From positions 372,001 to 436,000 of the forward strand of contig JAIXMG010000026.1 of NCBI GenBank assembly GCA_025201345.1: DNA of 64,000 nucleotides, written 5' to 3'. Position 1 is the first letter of the stretch; each line of letters starts with the position of its first letter. Under the pieces are notes generated by a model. That model was not told the origin of the DNA. It did not search any database and was given only the letters and a program-made list of their open reading frames with translations. The translations under genes and the position numbers were made by a program. This stretch comes from Thamnidium elegans. Taxonomy: Eukaryota > Mucoromycota > Mucoromycetes > Mucorales > Mucoraceae. Shown here in pieces: positions 1 through 11,419 of this stretch.

Positions 1-457
1 TAAATAGCATGTACAACGAGCATTTGTACTTTTCCCCCTACTTAGTATAGAAAAAAAAAGTTTAAATAAACTCTAATTACATGCAGGATTTATATGAGAT
101 ACATGGTAGACAGCATTTTTTTTTAGAGTCTATAGCGTGGTGGTGTATCGCAAAATAACGACACTATGACTTGTAATTCGACGCAATTGTATTTGGATCT
201 AGGTCCTATCTACTTTGTAATAATAACATATTTAAACATACTCGACATATATTTTGGCATCCCTCCTTAACTAAAAAGAAAAAAAAAAGCGTACACGATA
301 AGTACGAAATAATATACTGATATTGATCGATTCACAGCAAGTACATTTTTTTTTTGGAGTGTAGAAATATATAAAGGTTGTTTTTTTTTTAAAAAAAAAA
401 AAGAAAAGTATGAAGTTTATTTTATGAAGATGAGACAAATAAGAGATAGATAAGAGT
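1..457. other. Non-coding left edge of window
   Basis: AT-rich sequence with no convincing coding frame. It contains a T-run followed directly by an A-run at 381-402. It is probably the 3' flank of TMA7 plus intergenic DNA; the gene further left is outside the window. Confidence 0.5.
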
Positions 458-807
458 TTATTTCTTTCCAGACTTCTTGATACCACCACTGACTATAAAT
501 GAAATGAAAATTAGATACGATTGTAAATTTATCTAGAATATATATGACTTACGCAAAGGACCCTTTCCGGCAGCCTTAGTTTGCATTTCCTTTAACTTCT
601 TGGCTTCTTCCATCTTCTTCTTCTTGAAGGCAACATCTTCCTCCTATTTGATCGAAAAAAAAAAAAAAAAAATTAAAAAAAAAAGATCTTTTTTTATTTT
701 TTTTTATAAAAAAAAATCGCTTTTTTTCAACTTACATCATCAGAACCACCTTGAGCCTTCTTGGGCTTCTTGAGAGGCTTAAGTTTACCACCTTGTCTAC
801 CAGACAT
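458..807 (-). CDS. TMA7: Tma7-like ribosome-associated protein (CCDC72 family)
   Basis: Three exons on the minus strand: 736-807, 553-643 and 458-492. Introns open with GTAAGT and close with TAG. The product is 65 residues, against 64 in yeast Tma7. It opens MSGRQGGKLKPLKKPKKAQG, has a middle rich in Lys and Glu (FKKKKMEEAKKLKE) and ends GPLLSGGIKKSGKK, which matches the family signature at both ends. Tma7 proteins associate with ribosomes in the cytoplasm and influence translation; the exact role is poorly known. The small size and three exons mean it is easily missed. It is tandem with and downstream of the polyamine oxidase gene, about 600 bp away. Confidence 0.93.
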
Positions 808-1411
808 ATTTATTAAATTAGTAAAGTATGAATGAGGCTTTTTTTTCCTTGCGAGAATATTTTATGAGAGAAATTTTTTTTAGTTCATTTCAAATTGCGC
901 TATAGACGTCATCAAGCTGTTTCAAGCTTTCTCTCTCTCTCCTTGAAGCCTTTTTTTTTTTTGCTTTGATAGACAATGTGTTATTCCAAGCAGAAGATTC
1001 TACAAGTATTATTGTCAAAAACTAGATGCACTTTTTGAGACTAAAAGTTACTAAATATCGGGAAAAAAATAATCGAGCAAGTTGATACTTCCATGACTAT
1101 ACTATTTCAAGACAATAATATAAATTTATCATTGTGCTTTTACATTGCCGATATTGCTCATCATACATATGCGTTATCTACCCAGTGTTACGTACATGTA
1201 AAACTAGGAAGATTTCTACGTCAAAGAGCATCTGTATATCTCGATAACGGATTATTTGTAGCCGAATAAAAGGAAAAAAAAAAAAAGACCAGCTTTAATA
1301 ATTGTAAATGTAAACCGTATAAAACGTCTATTTTATTTTTAAGATAACTAGATGCTTAATGATCTAAAATACCAATAGTATTTGATCAAGATGTACACGT
1401 ATTTTCTATTC
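808..1411. other. Intergenic region between TMA7 and the amine oxidase gene
   Basis: About 600 bp holding the TMA7 promoter (CT-rich stretch and T-runs at 840-960) and the 3' flank of the amine oxidase gene. No coding frame or RNA gene recognised. Confidence 0.5.
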
Positions 1412-2160
1412 TTAATAAAGCTGTTGATGAAGAAATTTAGGAGTTTTACGTTCATCACAACCAGTGACGTATTTATACATTTCAGTTCTAGGACAAGAAG
1501 AATTTGATAGGCAACGTACGATAATATTTGCAACGTATTCTCCTTCGAACCAAGCACCATGTAAAAAACCATAAAAATCAGCGGACATGGCCTCACCTGC
1601 AAACCACAACGTATTCTTTAAAGGCGCACGCATATTCAGGTGATGCTTTTTCAGTGCACCAATAGGCCAATTTGAATAAGAACCCCGAAAGAGAGGATGT
1701 TGATGCCAGCGCGGGATCAGTATATCTGTTGGCTCTTGATAGACACCAAACATACGTTGAATGACCTGCATGATCTCTTGTTTGACTTGGGTGTCTGTCA
1801 TTCGTTCAATACGCCGTGATTCCATATCTGTCGTTGTTACCATTAATATATTATCTGTTTGTTGTTGAAATAAATAACCTGGTGCATTCAAATTTTGCCA
1901 AACCGTATAATAACTTCCATGCTGTGTTACATTATTGGCATAAAGCGCAAACTAAAACATATACAAGGTTAAATTAATTTTTTTATTTTACTTTTTAATT
2001 ACCTGCCAATCTTGCCAAAATTTAGATTCAAATTTTAAAAAAACCTTTGTATACGTGGTCATATGGAAACTTAATAAGGCCTCTCGTTTCCATTCTGGAA
2101 AAATGGGATTAAACTCTACTGTATCACTTTGTAATACGCCCAACCTATACGCACACACAC

Positions 2161-2199
<39 letters not shown>

Positions 2200-3319
2200 A
2201 GCTGGTAATTGAGGATAGTAATAGTAACACAAAAAATAACACTTACGAAAATGTACAGATTGCATATTCGGCTTCTATTATATCTCCGTTACTAGTATAT
2301 ACTGTCACATTATGGTCATTATAGCTAACTTTTGTAACCAATGTGTTCAACATGAGACGAGAATCTTTAAAATTAAGAAACGTTTTGCTTTCTTCTTTCA
2401 AAATGTGATTGAAACCTCTAATAAAAAAAATCAAGAGAAATAATAAATACGCGTATTGCATATACTATTGAGCCCAAAAAGAGTAACACGTTTACCTGCT
2501 ATCAACAACGAATTCATTTCCAAATGGATAGGTTCCGGTTACTGTGTCATCTATTCCCGTGGCATATTCTAAAGAACACATTTCTGCAGGTTCAGAGAAC
2601 TCCCAATCAATATTAAAATATTCTACAGCAGCCTTTAATGGTGTATCTGGTTTCCATCCCAACAAATTAAGAGCTAACCGACTAGATAAATCCACCTGTC
2701 TTTTACTTTTTCTTTGTTCTAGTATATATAAAAATTTAAGCATAACAAATCTATAAGCATTTTTTTTTCTCTCTCTCTAAATTACCTGCATAATTCACTA
2801 ATTTGATTTTAATCGATTCAAATTCATTATAAACAAATGTCCCTTGATTTTGGTCGCTTAATTTGCCTCGCTCGTCAAAAAAAGCTAAATTAGTTTTATC
2901 GTTTGGCACGGTCTTTAAACCATGGTCCAAGGCCAATTTATAGATTGGATTTTGACCTTTTCCGTAAATCTGGTAAAGAGCGAATGAGCCTAAAGGAAGA
3001 TAATATGCTTTACAAATTTATTTACCCAATTTGCGCCTAGTTCAACTTGACTACTACCAAACTCTGCATGTTGTACTCGACCTAAAAGCAACATACGTCA
3101 AAATAGCTTTTTTTTTATAAAAAAATCGTTACATAACTAACCGCCAATAAACGATTGGGCATCCAAAATAATGAAATCGTTCAACTCTAATTCAGAAAAT
3201 GTTTTTGCAGCCGAGATACCTGCTGCACCTGCACCTAATATGACTACTTTCGTTTTAATATGTCTTGATTCTACAATGTCAAGTAGTAACAAGATAACAA
3301 GGACAAGTATTTTATACAT
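1412..3319 (-). CDS. Secreted FAD-dependent polyamine/amine oxidase
   Basis: Seven exons: 3142-3319, 3026-3081, 2786-2969, 2496-2718, 2247-2417, 2003-2144, 1412-1951; sum 1494 nt, 497 residues, the usual length for this family. Residues 1-19 are a strongly hydrophobic signal peptide (MYKILVLVILLLLDIVES). A dinucleotide-binding GAGAAG motif lies at about 29-34 in a beta-alpha-beta context, followed by the IGGR loop and an ELGANW segment. Near the C terminus, WFAGEAMSADFYGFLHGAW (about 434) is the second FAD-binding motif of flavin amine oxidases. Family chemistry: FAD-linked oxidation of spermine, spermidine or related amines, releasing H2O2. The signal peptide implies a secreted or wall-located enzyme, as for plant apoplastic polyamine oxidases. 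The third exon uses the acceptor ACCAG at 2970; a TTTAG upstream would break the frame. The intron at 2145-2246 carries a pure A-run of about 36 nt. Substrate is not decidable from sequence. Confidence 0.9.
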
Positions 3320-3777
3320 CTTTTTTTTTTTTCGTATATAACAATATACATAAAAAAAAAAAAGAAAGCCGATATTTTTTTTTTGATAACATTTATAAAT
3401 AGTCTTAAAAGAAGAAACGTTGTACACGTGGTTTATAATAGGGTCATATGTAAGATAATCATGGTTTTTTACTGCCAAAAAAATATAAATATTATTAATT
3501 GGGGGTTATCATATATAAATTACTACTAATAAAGTTAAAAATGAAAAATGAGAATGAAATTGGCTTATAAAGGGGTTGTGGAGAGAATAAACATATGTAA
3601 AAATATCTAACATATAAAAATGTCATAATGGTATAAGAAAAGCATAGAACGAATAAATAAGTTTAAGGGGGGGGGGGATAAATCATGGGTTTTTTTTGTT
3701 TTTTGTTTTTGGTTATTAGTTGTTTTTTTTTTGTTTTTGTTGGATTTTTTGTTGTTGTTACGTTTGTATAAATATAT
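3320..3777. other. Intergenic region between amine oxidase and STE12
   Basis: Amine oxidase promoter and STE12 3' flank. It contains a G-run at 3668-3678 and T-rich runs (3690-3770). No gene seen. Confidence 0.5.
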
Positions 3778-6494
3778 TTAGGCGCCAAAAACGGTGTTCA
3801 TATCAGGTGATGTAATATAAGGAGTGAATTGTTGATCAACATAGGGTGCATAAATAGAGGTAGAGTATTCAGTAGGTGTTAATAGCATGGAAACATCTTC
3901 TACAAATTGATAATCATCTACTTGTTGCTGTTGCTGCTGTTGTTGATGTTGCTGGTTAAACAAATGTTGTTGTTGTAACATGTCTTGTTGATGAAACGGG
4001 TGCATTGGTTTAAAAGGTGAGAGTAATGTCATATTGGTGGAAGTGTTTAATTTATAATCATTACCGTATTGAAGAGTCGAGCAAGGTGAAGAGGCGGAGG
4101 AGGAAGAAAAGTCATCTTCAACAGAAGATGAACTTGTTCGCATAGTCGTGTTTAATAATTGTGGGTCGTTTGAATTCCAAAGTATATTGCTGTTATTATT
4201 TTTTGATTCGCTGGTAGATGTGGTAGGGTAGTAAGATAATAATTGAGAATCATTGTTGTTCATGATAACTGAAGAGTCGGTAGTGGTAAGAGAAGTATTG
4301 CTACGGCTTGTAGCGATAGGTGTACTGATTGGTTTTTGAGTTTGTTGAACGTCCGGCATATCGAAGTCGAGATCTAACATGGGACTAAGAGTGCTACAAC
4401 GGCTGCTACAATAGCTACTACTTGTACTTCCTGCACCCGAGATGCCTGTAGACCAACCAGAGGAGCGTGATCCATCAAAGGAGTGACGAGGAGAAGAGTG
4501 GAAGCCGTCACCTTGGCTGTTATTACCTTGATGATTTAATACTTGTTGACGTCTTTGATATGCAGCATTGTTGTAACTACGATGTTGATGATCATCAGGT
4601 GATGAAGAGTCATCATCATTATTATCACCACCACCGCTCATTAAAGAAGCATGGTGATCATTTTGATTTAATTCGTGTTCAAGTTTACGATGTTGAGTAA
4701 GACTTTCGGAGTGAGGAAAATGCTTACCACATACATTACAGACAAAGGCGTGAGTATAGCTCATATGACGTTCAAGATGATCTGATCTCTTGAATAATCT
4801 ACCACAGTTGGATACAGGGCACAAGTAATCAACAGGATGATGGTTGGAGGAAGTAGTAGGCCAATTAGAGATACCGTTGTGGTTATTTTGAATCATTTGC
4901 ATTGTAGTGGGAGGAGTGATGATTTGATTGGGAGCAAAACCAGCTTTGACAGCTGCCATTGCTAATCTACTACTGTTACTATTAATGGTAGGCAAATTAG
5001 AGTTATGAGTTGAGGTGGAGGGAGTACGTAAATGACATTTATCGTGTCTACGAACACGTTCGGGACCACCACTAGTAGTTGTAATTAAAGCGGAAGAAGA
5101 AACCGATGCAGCCCGGCGTCTACGTTGTTTATAAGTTGGAGAACCATCAAATAAACTAAGATTACCAAAAATAGTCTTTGTCTTTTTCATAGCATTTGAA
5201 TCAAGAGACTTTGAAGGCATAACGCTATGAGAGATTAAACTATTGGTAGTAGATGTACTGTGATTAGATAAAGAGGAGGTAATCTCTAACTGATCTACAC
5301 CATGAGAAATAGGATCGAGATAGTCTTGATGGTGATGTTGTTGTTGTTGATGATGATGACCAAACTTGGAATGGATTGGAGAAGAAAGAACGGATTTTGA
5401 GATATCAGTTAAAGTGGATAAAGTGGAAGTGGTACTATTATTATCATTAAATAAAATGTCTTGATCATTTTTATTTGATAATAAAGAAGAGGCAGAACTA
5501 GAGGTACGATGATGACGGGATTTAGTAGGTGAAGTATTTGAGAAGTAAGAACCGTGACTCATTCTATTATGCTTTTGTTGCATTAGTTGAAAGTGTTGTT
5601 GTTGACCAATGTTTGCAGGTACTGAATTTACACGAGATCTTTTAGCTTGAGAAGCGGCTCTTTCTAATCTTGACTGAGAAGAAGACCAAGGCGGATTTGA
5701 CCAATTATTATCGGGGACTAAAAAAAAAAAAAAAGCGTTAATAAACAATAATTATTATATAAGGAGTTAATAAATATACCATGCGTAAGGGATAAACTAG
5801 TGTTGGGCATTGGACCGTTATGAATATCATCTTCAATCGCTTGAGCAGTTGCAGCGGCAGATTGAGACATACTCTTTCTTAATTGATCGAATAGTTCTTG
5901 AGTTGAATCAAGTGATAATGAGGTTGCAGGTTCAGCGACAGATAGAGTAGTTGGTTCCATACCCATTTTTTCACGCTTTAAATCACGTTCGAGAGCATCA
6001 AGAAAAAGACGATCATGTGGTACAGAAAACCAAAAGAAAACTTTTTGCTTCTTTTGAGTACGAATACAGTTATTTTTATACAGCATATCTAATAATTCAG
6101 ATTTTGGTTCTTCTAGTCTAGCATCATGTCCAGGCTTTAAATTTCTTAAATCACTAAAGATGCCTTCTTCAAATTTCTTTGCATTTGATACTGGTCTACC
6201 AAATGCATGGAAACGAAAGGTAAGAGATCTAACAATATCAGTACCTGTGATAAAAAATAAATCATTCCAAAGTACACAAGAAACGCTCTCTCCAGCTGGT
6301 AATACAAATCTCTTTAATGGCTTATTTGGTTCCCATTGTTGAGTAGCTGTTGCAAAAAATAATTTCAAATCATCAATTTGTGCTAATCGACTAGATGTAT
6401 TGATATTTGAAGGCGGTGGCATGCCATAACCAGACGCGATATCTGACTTTTCATCCAACTGTTGCTTTTTACTGTAGGTATGAGTTTTAATCAT
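3778..6494 (-). CDS. STE12: Ste12/SteA-type transcription factor with C2H2 fingers
   Basis: Two exons, 5780-6494 and 3778-5717, total 2655 nt, 884 residues. The N-terminal half holds the STE homeodomain-like DNA-binding region (about residues 40-155): LKRFVLPAGESVSCVLWND, TGTDIVRSLTFRF, FEEGIFSDLRNLKPG and RTQKKQKVFFWFSVPHDRLF are all diagnostic. Exon 2 carries two C2H2 zinc fingers at about residues 535-588 (CPVSNCGRLF..HLERH and CNVCGKHF..LTQH). This arrangement is that of filamentous fungal SteA/Ste12 and is absent from yeast Ste12. The rest is low-complexity Ser, Asn, Gln and His. Ste12 is the nuclear endpoint of the mating/invasive-growth MAPK pathway. The single intron splits a codon (phase 1) just after the homeodomain block. 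It is transcribed divergently from the PAK kinase gene. Confidence 0.96.
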
Positions 6495-7325
6495 TTTTGA
6501 TTGGTTGATAGTTTCTTTGGTTTAATATTTTTTTTTTTTATTATTTACGAAATATATATTTTAATACAAAAAGAAAAACAAAAAGAAAGAGAAAAAAGAA
6601 GAAGAAAAAAAGATTAAAAAAATAAAAAGAGGGAGACTATACGATTTTGGCGAAATGCGCATCCAAAATATATTTATATATATATATTGAAAAAAAAAGG
6701 GGGGGGGGAAGGTGAAAACAAGGGGGGGGGGGGGGAGGTGAGTTTATGTATTATTTTATATATCAAAAAAAACAAGGTTAAATGCAAACAAATCTGCTAG
6801 AATCCGCATTGAATCAATATCAGAACCAATAGTAAAATATTTATTATAAGGAGCTGTGGCAATGACCGCCCTTTTTTATCATTCATACATTGCAGCGTTT
6901 ATTATCACGCTTATACAAATAACTTTCTTCCACTCTATCTCCCTGCATTTTATAACTTTCAAAAAAAAAGAAGAAAAGTACAATCTTGACCGGAACTCGA
7001 TCCGATCCTTCATAAAAAAAAAGTCATCACCTCTGTCTTGTTTTCTTTTTTTTTAAGTGGACTGTACCATGACAATGAAGCATGTTAACTATTGCTACGT
7101 TACTATAACCATAACAACACATACCTTAGACCAATATTTTTGCTTTGTCCATCAAAATACTATAAAAAAAAATATAAAAAAAACTTTCCCCTGAGCATCA
7201 CCCCTTTATTTCAATTATCCCCTTTTCTTGCTTTCAGATTACCCCCATTATAACCTTGTTAAAATAACATTTTCTTTTTTTCTCTTTCTCTCTCCCTTCT
7301 TTCTCAAAACCAAAAAAAATAAGAT
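6495..7325. promoter_or_regulatory. Shared divergent promoter region STE12 / PAK kinase
   Basis: 831 bp between two divergent start codons. It has homopolymer tracts (T-run at 6530-6539, G-runs at 6700-6708 and 6722-6735), a TATATATATA stretch at about 6672-6686, and a pyrimidine-rich stretch ending just before the kinase ATG (7265-7310), a feature common upstream of fungal start codons. No single binding site can be named with confidence. A 66-codon open frame at 6856-7056 has no recognisable features and was not accepted. Confidence 0.45.
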
Positions 7326-9888
7326 ATGGCGGAGATTAAAATCGATGGTTACCTACAAGTAAAAGAGGACGGATTAAGAGCTTGGATTTGGTCCAAGCGA
7401 TATGTTGTTTTGCGTGAACAAACAATTACTTTTCATAGAAACGAAGTAATAGAGTACATATTTTATTTTATTTATATTATTATACTCACTTAATATATTA
7501 GCAAACTGGACAATGTGTTGCTCTAGTCTTTTTGAAAGAAATAACAACCGTAACTCGATCAGAATTGAAATCACATTGCTTTGAATTAGGTACAAAATCA
7601 AAATCTTATTATATTGCTTGTCGCAATGACGAAGAGTTATATTCCTGGATGGGTGAAATTTATGATGTAAGTTTCTTCTTCTGTTTAAATGGAATGAACA
7701 GATAAAAATAACACGGGGAATAGAGATCTCCTTTAGGCGCCTCAGGACCAACCAACTTTGTTCATAAAGTTCATGTAGGATTTGACCCTATCACTGGAGC
7801 ATTTACGGTAAGTAAAATATAATATATCAAAAAATATGTAAAATATATTTACAATAGTAATAGGGTTTACCGGATCAATGGAATGCATTATTAAAAGGCT
7901 CAAAGATTACACCAGAGGATGCGGCTAAAAACCCTCAAGCCGTATTAGAAGCATTAGAATTTTACACTGAACAAACAAGAAGAGAGAAAAATGGATATGG
8001 ATCCAAGCCAAAGAATACGGATGAAAAAGGAGACGAAAAGAAAATGTCTAATCCAAAGCCGAGTCGATCTACACCTGCTCCAAGACATATTAGAGAACCG
8101 CCTCCAAGGCCGCCTGTAACAACTGTTAAAGAAGAGCCTTTGCCTCCAGTCGACTTAAATCTTGTAAAAGGAATGGATAAAGATGTTCAATTAATGATGG
8201 AAAAACTTAAAATACAACAGGTTTAGTTGATACAAGAATTTAATTATTTCATAGGGCTAAAAATATTCTTGTTTAGACTAATGAAGCAGAAAAACTAAAA
8301 CTAACACAGGTATGAATACGATTATGTTCTACATTTTATATTAAACTTATTATTTAGCCTGTAAAGTCTCGCACCATTAAAGACGATGTAAGGTCACCTA
8401 ATTCTCCAACACCTTCTATAGTTAGTGGTTCCCTTCCACGAAAAGTTACAGCAGCCAATAATAAACGTTTACCTGATCGGACCGACCGTGGTACACGATT
8501 TGAAAGAGAAAAGGAAAGACTCAAGGAGGCTGCAGCTGCATTAGATCGTGATGAAATCTTAACAAAACGTACAGAGGCAGTTTCTTCTGTAAAAAAAAAG
8601 GCTTCCATCGTATCATCATCAAATAAGAGGTTATCAGTCCTACCTAACCCTCAACCGCAAATATCTACTCCTGTACCTTCTTCGAATAACGATAAAAAGT
8701 TAAATGCTTCAACAACAACGAAAAGACAGGACCAAAGAATAAGTACAATGAGTGATGCTCAAATTATGGAAAGACTACGTAAAGTACTTTATTTATATAC
8801 AATTTCATTTTATATTCATTTTATATTTATTTATTTAGGTTCTGTTGTAACAAGTGGTGATCCAAATGAAATATATAAGAGAACAAAGCGTATAGGCCAA
8901 GGGTAAATATTTTTTTTTTAAAAAAAAAATAATTGAGAAATAACCCGGGTTTGTTTGTAAACATTTTATATATATATAGTGCTTCCGGATCTGTTTATTT
9001 AGCAACGCACCTTAAAACAAGCGCCAGAGTAGCCGTTAAACAAATGGATTTATCTAAACAATCCCGATTAGACTTGATTGTTAATGAAATTATGATTATG
9101 AAAGAATCACATCATGGTAATATCGTCAACTTTCTCGACTCCTTTCTTGTACGTGGTGATTTATGGGTTGTAATGGAGTATATGGAAGGTGGTGCATTAA
9201 CGGATGTCATTGATAATAACACAATGACTGAACAACAAATAGCTACTGTTTGTTTTGAAACTGCAAAAGGACTAGATCATTTACATTCACAAAATATAAT
9301 TCATCGTGATATTAAGTCTGATAACGTCTTGTTAAACTTTCAAGGTCAAGTCAAGATTAGTGATTTTGGATACTGTGCAAAGTTAACTGACCAAAGGAAT
9401 AAAAGAGCTACTATGGTTGGAACACCTTATTGGGTAAGCAACAAAAAAAAAGGGAATACATTGATTACCTCATATAGACTTATTATTATTACCTAGATGG
9501 CGCCTGAAATTGTAAAGCAAAAAGAGTATGGTGCAAAAGTAGATATTTGGTCTCTAGGTATTATGGCAATTGAAATGATTGAAAATGAACCACCTTATCT
9601 AGATGAGGAGCCTTTAAAGGCATTATATTTAATTGCAACAAATGGAACTCCATCACTCAAAAACCCGGATAAGTTATCCAGGGAACTAAAAAGTTATTTA
9701 GCTGTTTGTTTATGTGTAGATGTGAAGTCTCGAGCCACAGCATCCGAATTATTAGGTGTAAGTTTTTTTTTTATTGGGTAATTAGAATGTGGAGATATTA
9801 ATTTTTTTAATGTTAGCATGAATTTCTTAAAAAAGCGGGTCCCATCGATATTTATTTACCTTCTCTTTTAAAGTTTAAGAAAAAGTAA
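7326..9888 (+). CDS. CLA4: p21-activated kinase, Cla4 type (PH-CRIB-kinase)
   Basis: Ten exons: 7326-7445, 7502-7666, 7724-7807, 7864-8220, 8277-8309, 8358-8778, 8839-8902, 8980-9433, 9497-9757, 9817-9888; 2031 nt, 676 residues. A PH domain occupies about residues 6-95 ([22 protein letters not shown] near its start, exceeding family noise). A CRIB motif follows at about 99-130 ([20 protein letters not shown] then TGLPDQW), the Cdc42/Rac-GTP binding site. A basic, Pro/Ser-rich linker leads to a Ser/Thr kinase domain (about 405-655) with the Gly-rich loop IGQGASGSVY, VAVKQMD lysine, [11 protein letters not shown] and GTPYW-MAPE. The PH plus CRIB combination separates Cla4/Skm1-type from Ste20-type PAKs. 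Expected role: polarity, septation and MAPK input downstream of Cdc42. Exon 5 is only 33 nt. The ends of exons 2 and 3 were fixed by recovering [12 protein letters not shown] across the intron. Confidence 0.95.
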
Positions 9889-10079
9889 CCTTATAAATAT
9901 AAAAAAAAAATATTCCCTCCCAAAAAAGAAAGGAAGAAAATTATAAGGCGTGGTATTAAAATGTTGAGAACCATGTTGCATACACATTTGCTTATCTTCA
10001 TATACATATAAACCTGTACGCCAAAATTATTTATTTATTCCTGAAATTCCTATTTAGTATTTGAAGTAACAACAACAAC

Positions 10080-10110
<31 letters not shown>

Positions 10111-10288
10111 GAATTTATCATGAGATTTTATTTAAGAATTACAGAGAATAGGGCATAAAGGATTATGTATATGTATATAAATGTATAGAAAAAGAAAAAA
10201 AAAAGAGCATAAGAAATGATCACTACACCAGTATAAAAGGGGTATATGTTTGTAAATAAATAACAAGAAAAAGAGATGCCGATACAAT
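9889..10288. other. Convergent intergenic region with (AAT)n microsatellite
   Basis: 3' flanks of the PAK kinase and the C2H2 factor genes. An AAT/TAA trinucleotide repeat lies at about 10079-10110. No gene seen. Confidence 0.55.
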
Positions 10289-11419
10289 TTATTGTATTGA
10301 AGATCTCTTCTTTCTCTTATTGACACTAGAAGATTCTTTTCCACCATTCAACATGGTATCTTCATTAAATGCTTGTGCGCAAACTGTGTCTACCTTCCAG
10401 TGTCGCTTTAATGCATCGCTTCTTGCAAATCTTCTATGACAAAAGCTACAACCATGAGGTTTTAAACCACTATGTTGAAGTTCGTGACGTTTCAAATCAT
10501 GAGGCCTAGCAAACTTCCAAGAACATGGTTTATATTGGCATGCATAAGGTCTTTCAAGTGTGTGGGTTCGCATATGCGATTTGAGATTATAAGGTCTTGA
10601 GAATAACTTGTTACAGTTGGGTACGAGGCATGGGAAAACATTGGTATTGTTATTATTTGAGCTCGTCGTTTTACTTGTCATATGACAATTATTTGCTTTT
10701 TCAGAAACAAACATTTCTTGTTGCTCATACTTGATACCCTTTGGTATCGAGTAAGACTGCTCACCATTATAGTTTGCATTATAGTTGGTGCCATAATTAT
10801 AAGGTGGTGACGTAGATGAACTAGTTGATCTCAAGTTGGAAGAAGATTGTGTTGATTGATTGTTATAGAATACATAAGGTGCATAATTTGTTGCGTAACG
10901 TGCAGGTGGCTCGAACGTACCGGCATTTGACATGATTGGGGAAAGATAATAAGATGTAGCAGGATGAAGTGCATATGAGACACCGACCGAATCAATATTT
11001 TGAAATGACGGTTGTTGATGAAGAGAGTGTGACAAGACTTTGTGGGAATTGCCTTGTTGTTGTGTTTCAAGTCGTGTTGATAAGGGCATCAACAATTGTT
11101 GTTGTGGATAAATTGTTTGACCCGAAGAAAAAATGGTTGGATCGACTGCGGTTTGAATGTTGCCATACACTAATGTATCATTAAACGTTTGAGATTCTAA
11201 TTCAGGTGTATTAGTGATAGATGAAGAGCAAGCTGATGATGAACAATCTTCTTGGTATATATTTGAACACGAGTATACAGATGAGGTTCCCATATCTGTT
11301 TGATTTACTTGAGACGAGAAGCAAGCGTTAGAAGTATACGGTGACAAAGTGGAAACCATATTTTTACCAATATAAGAATCATTGGATGAGACACTGTTAT
11401 TACAATTCCAGTTATTCAT
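10289..11419 (-). CDS. Three-finger C2H2 zinc-finger transcription factor
   Basis: Single exon, 376 residues from the ATG at 11419 (MNNWNCNN). The frame stays open 26 codons upstream, but that part is T-rich and looks like leader. Residues 1-255 are low complexity (Ser, Asn, Gln, Tyr), as in many fungal activators. Three C2H2 fingers lie at about 262-345: [38 protein letters not shown] and [17 protein letters not shown]. The last finger ends in a Cys-containing tail (WKVDTVC). The RPYNLKSH / ARPHDLKRH / ARSDALKRH series resembles the Crz1/Msn2-like fungal factors, but the target and pathway cannot be assigned from sequence alone. A nuclear DNA-binding role is secure. A short basic tail (KRKKR) could serve in nuclear import. 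Confidence 0.88.
   Translation of the reverse strand: MNNWNCNNSVSSNDSYIGKNMVSTLSPYTSNACFSSQVNQTDMGTSSVYSCSNIYQEDCSSSACSSSITNTPELESQTFNDTLVYGNIQTAVDPTIFSSGQTIYPQQQLLMPLSTRLETQQQGNSHKVLSHSLHQQPSFQNIDSVGVSYALHPATSYYLSPIMSNAGTFEPPARYATNYAPYVFYNNQSTQSSSNLRSTSSSTSPPYNYGTNYNANYNGEQSYSIPKGIKYEQQEMFVSEKANNCHMTSKTTSSNNNNTNVFPCLVPNCNKLFSRPYNLKSHMRTHTLERPYACQYKPCSWKFARPHDLKRHELQHSGLKPHGCSFCHRRFARSDALKRHWKVDTVCAQAFNEDTMLNGGKESSSVNKRKKRSSIQ

Noticed and set aside
271..489. 72-codon minus-strand frame
   Set aside because: Overlaps the last TMA7 exon in another frame and consists largely of homopolymer-derived Phe and Lys.
4467..4700. Plus-strand 77-codon frame inside STE12
   Set aside because: Antisense shadow of a Ser/His-rich repeat region of a well-supported gene.
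6856..7056. 66-codon frame in the STE12/PAK promoter
   Set aside because: Low complexity (Phe, Lys, Ser), no motif and inside a divergent promoter.
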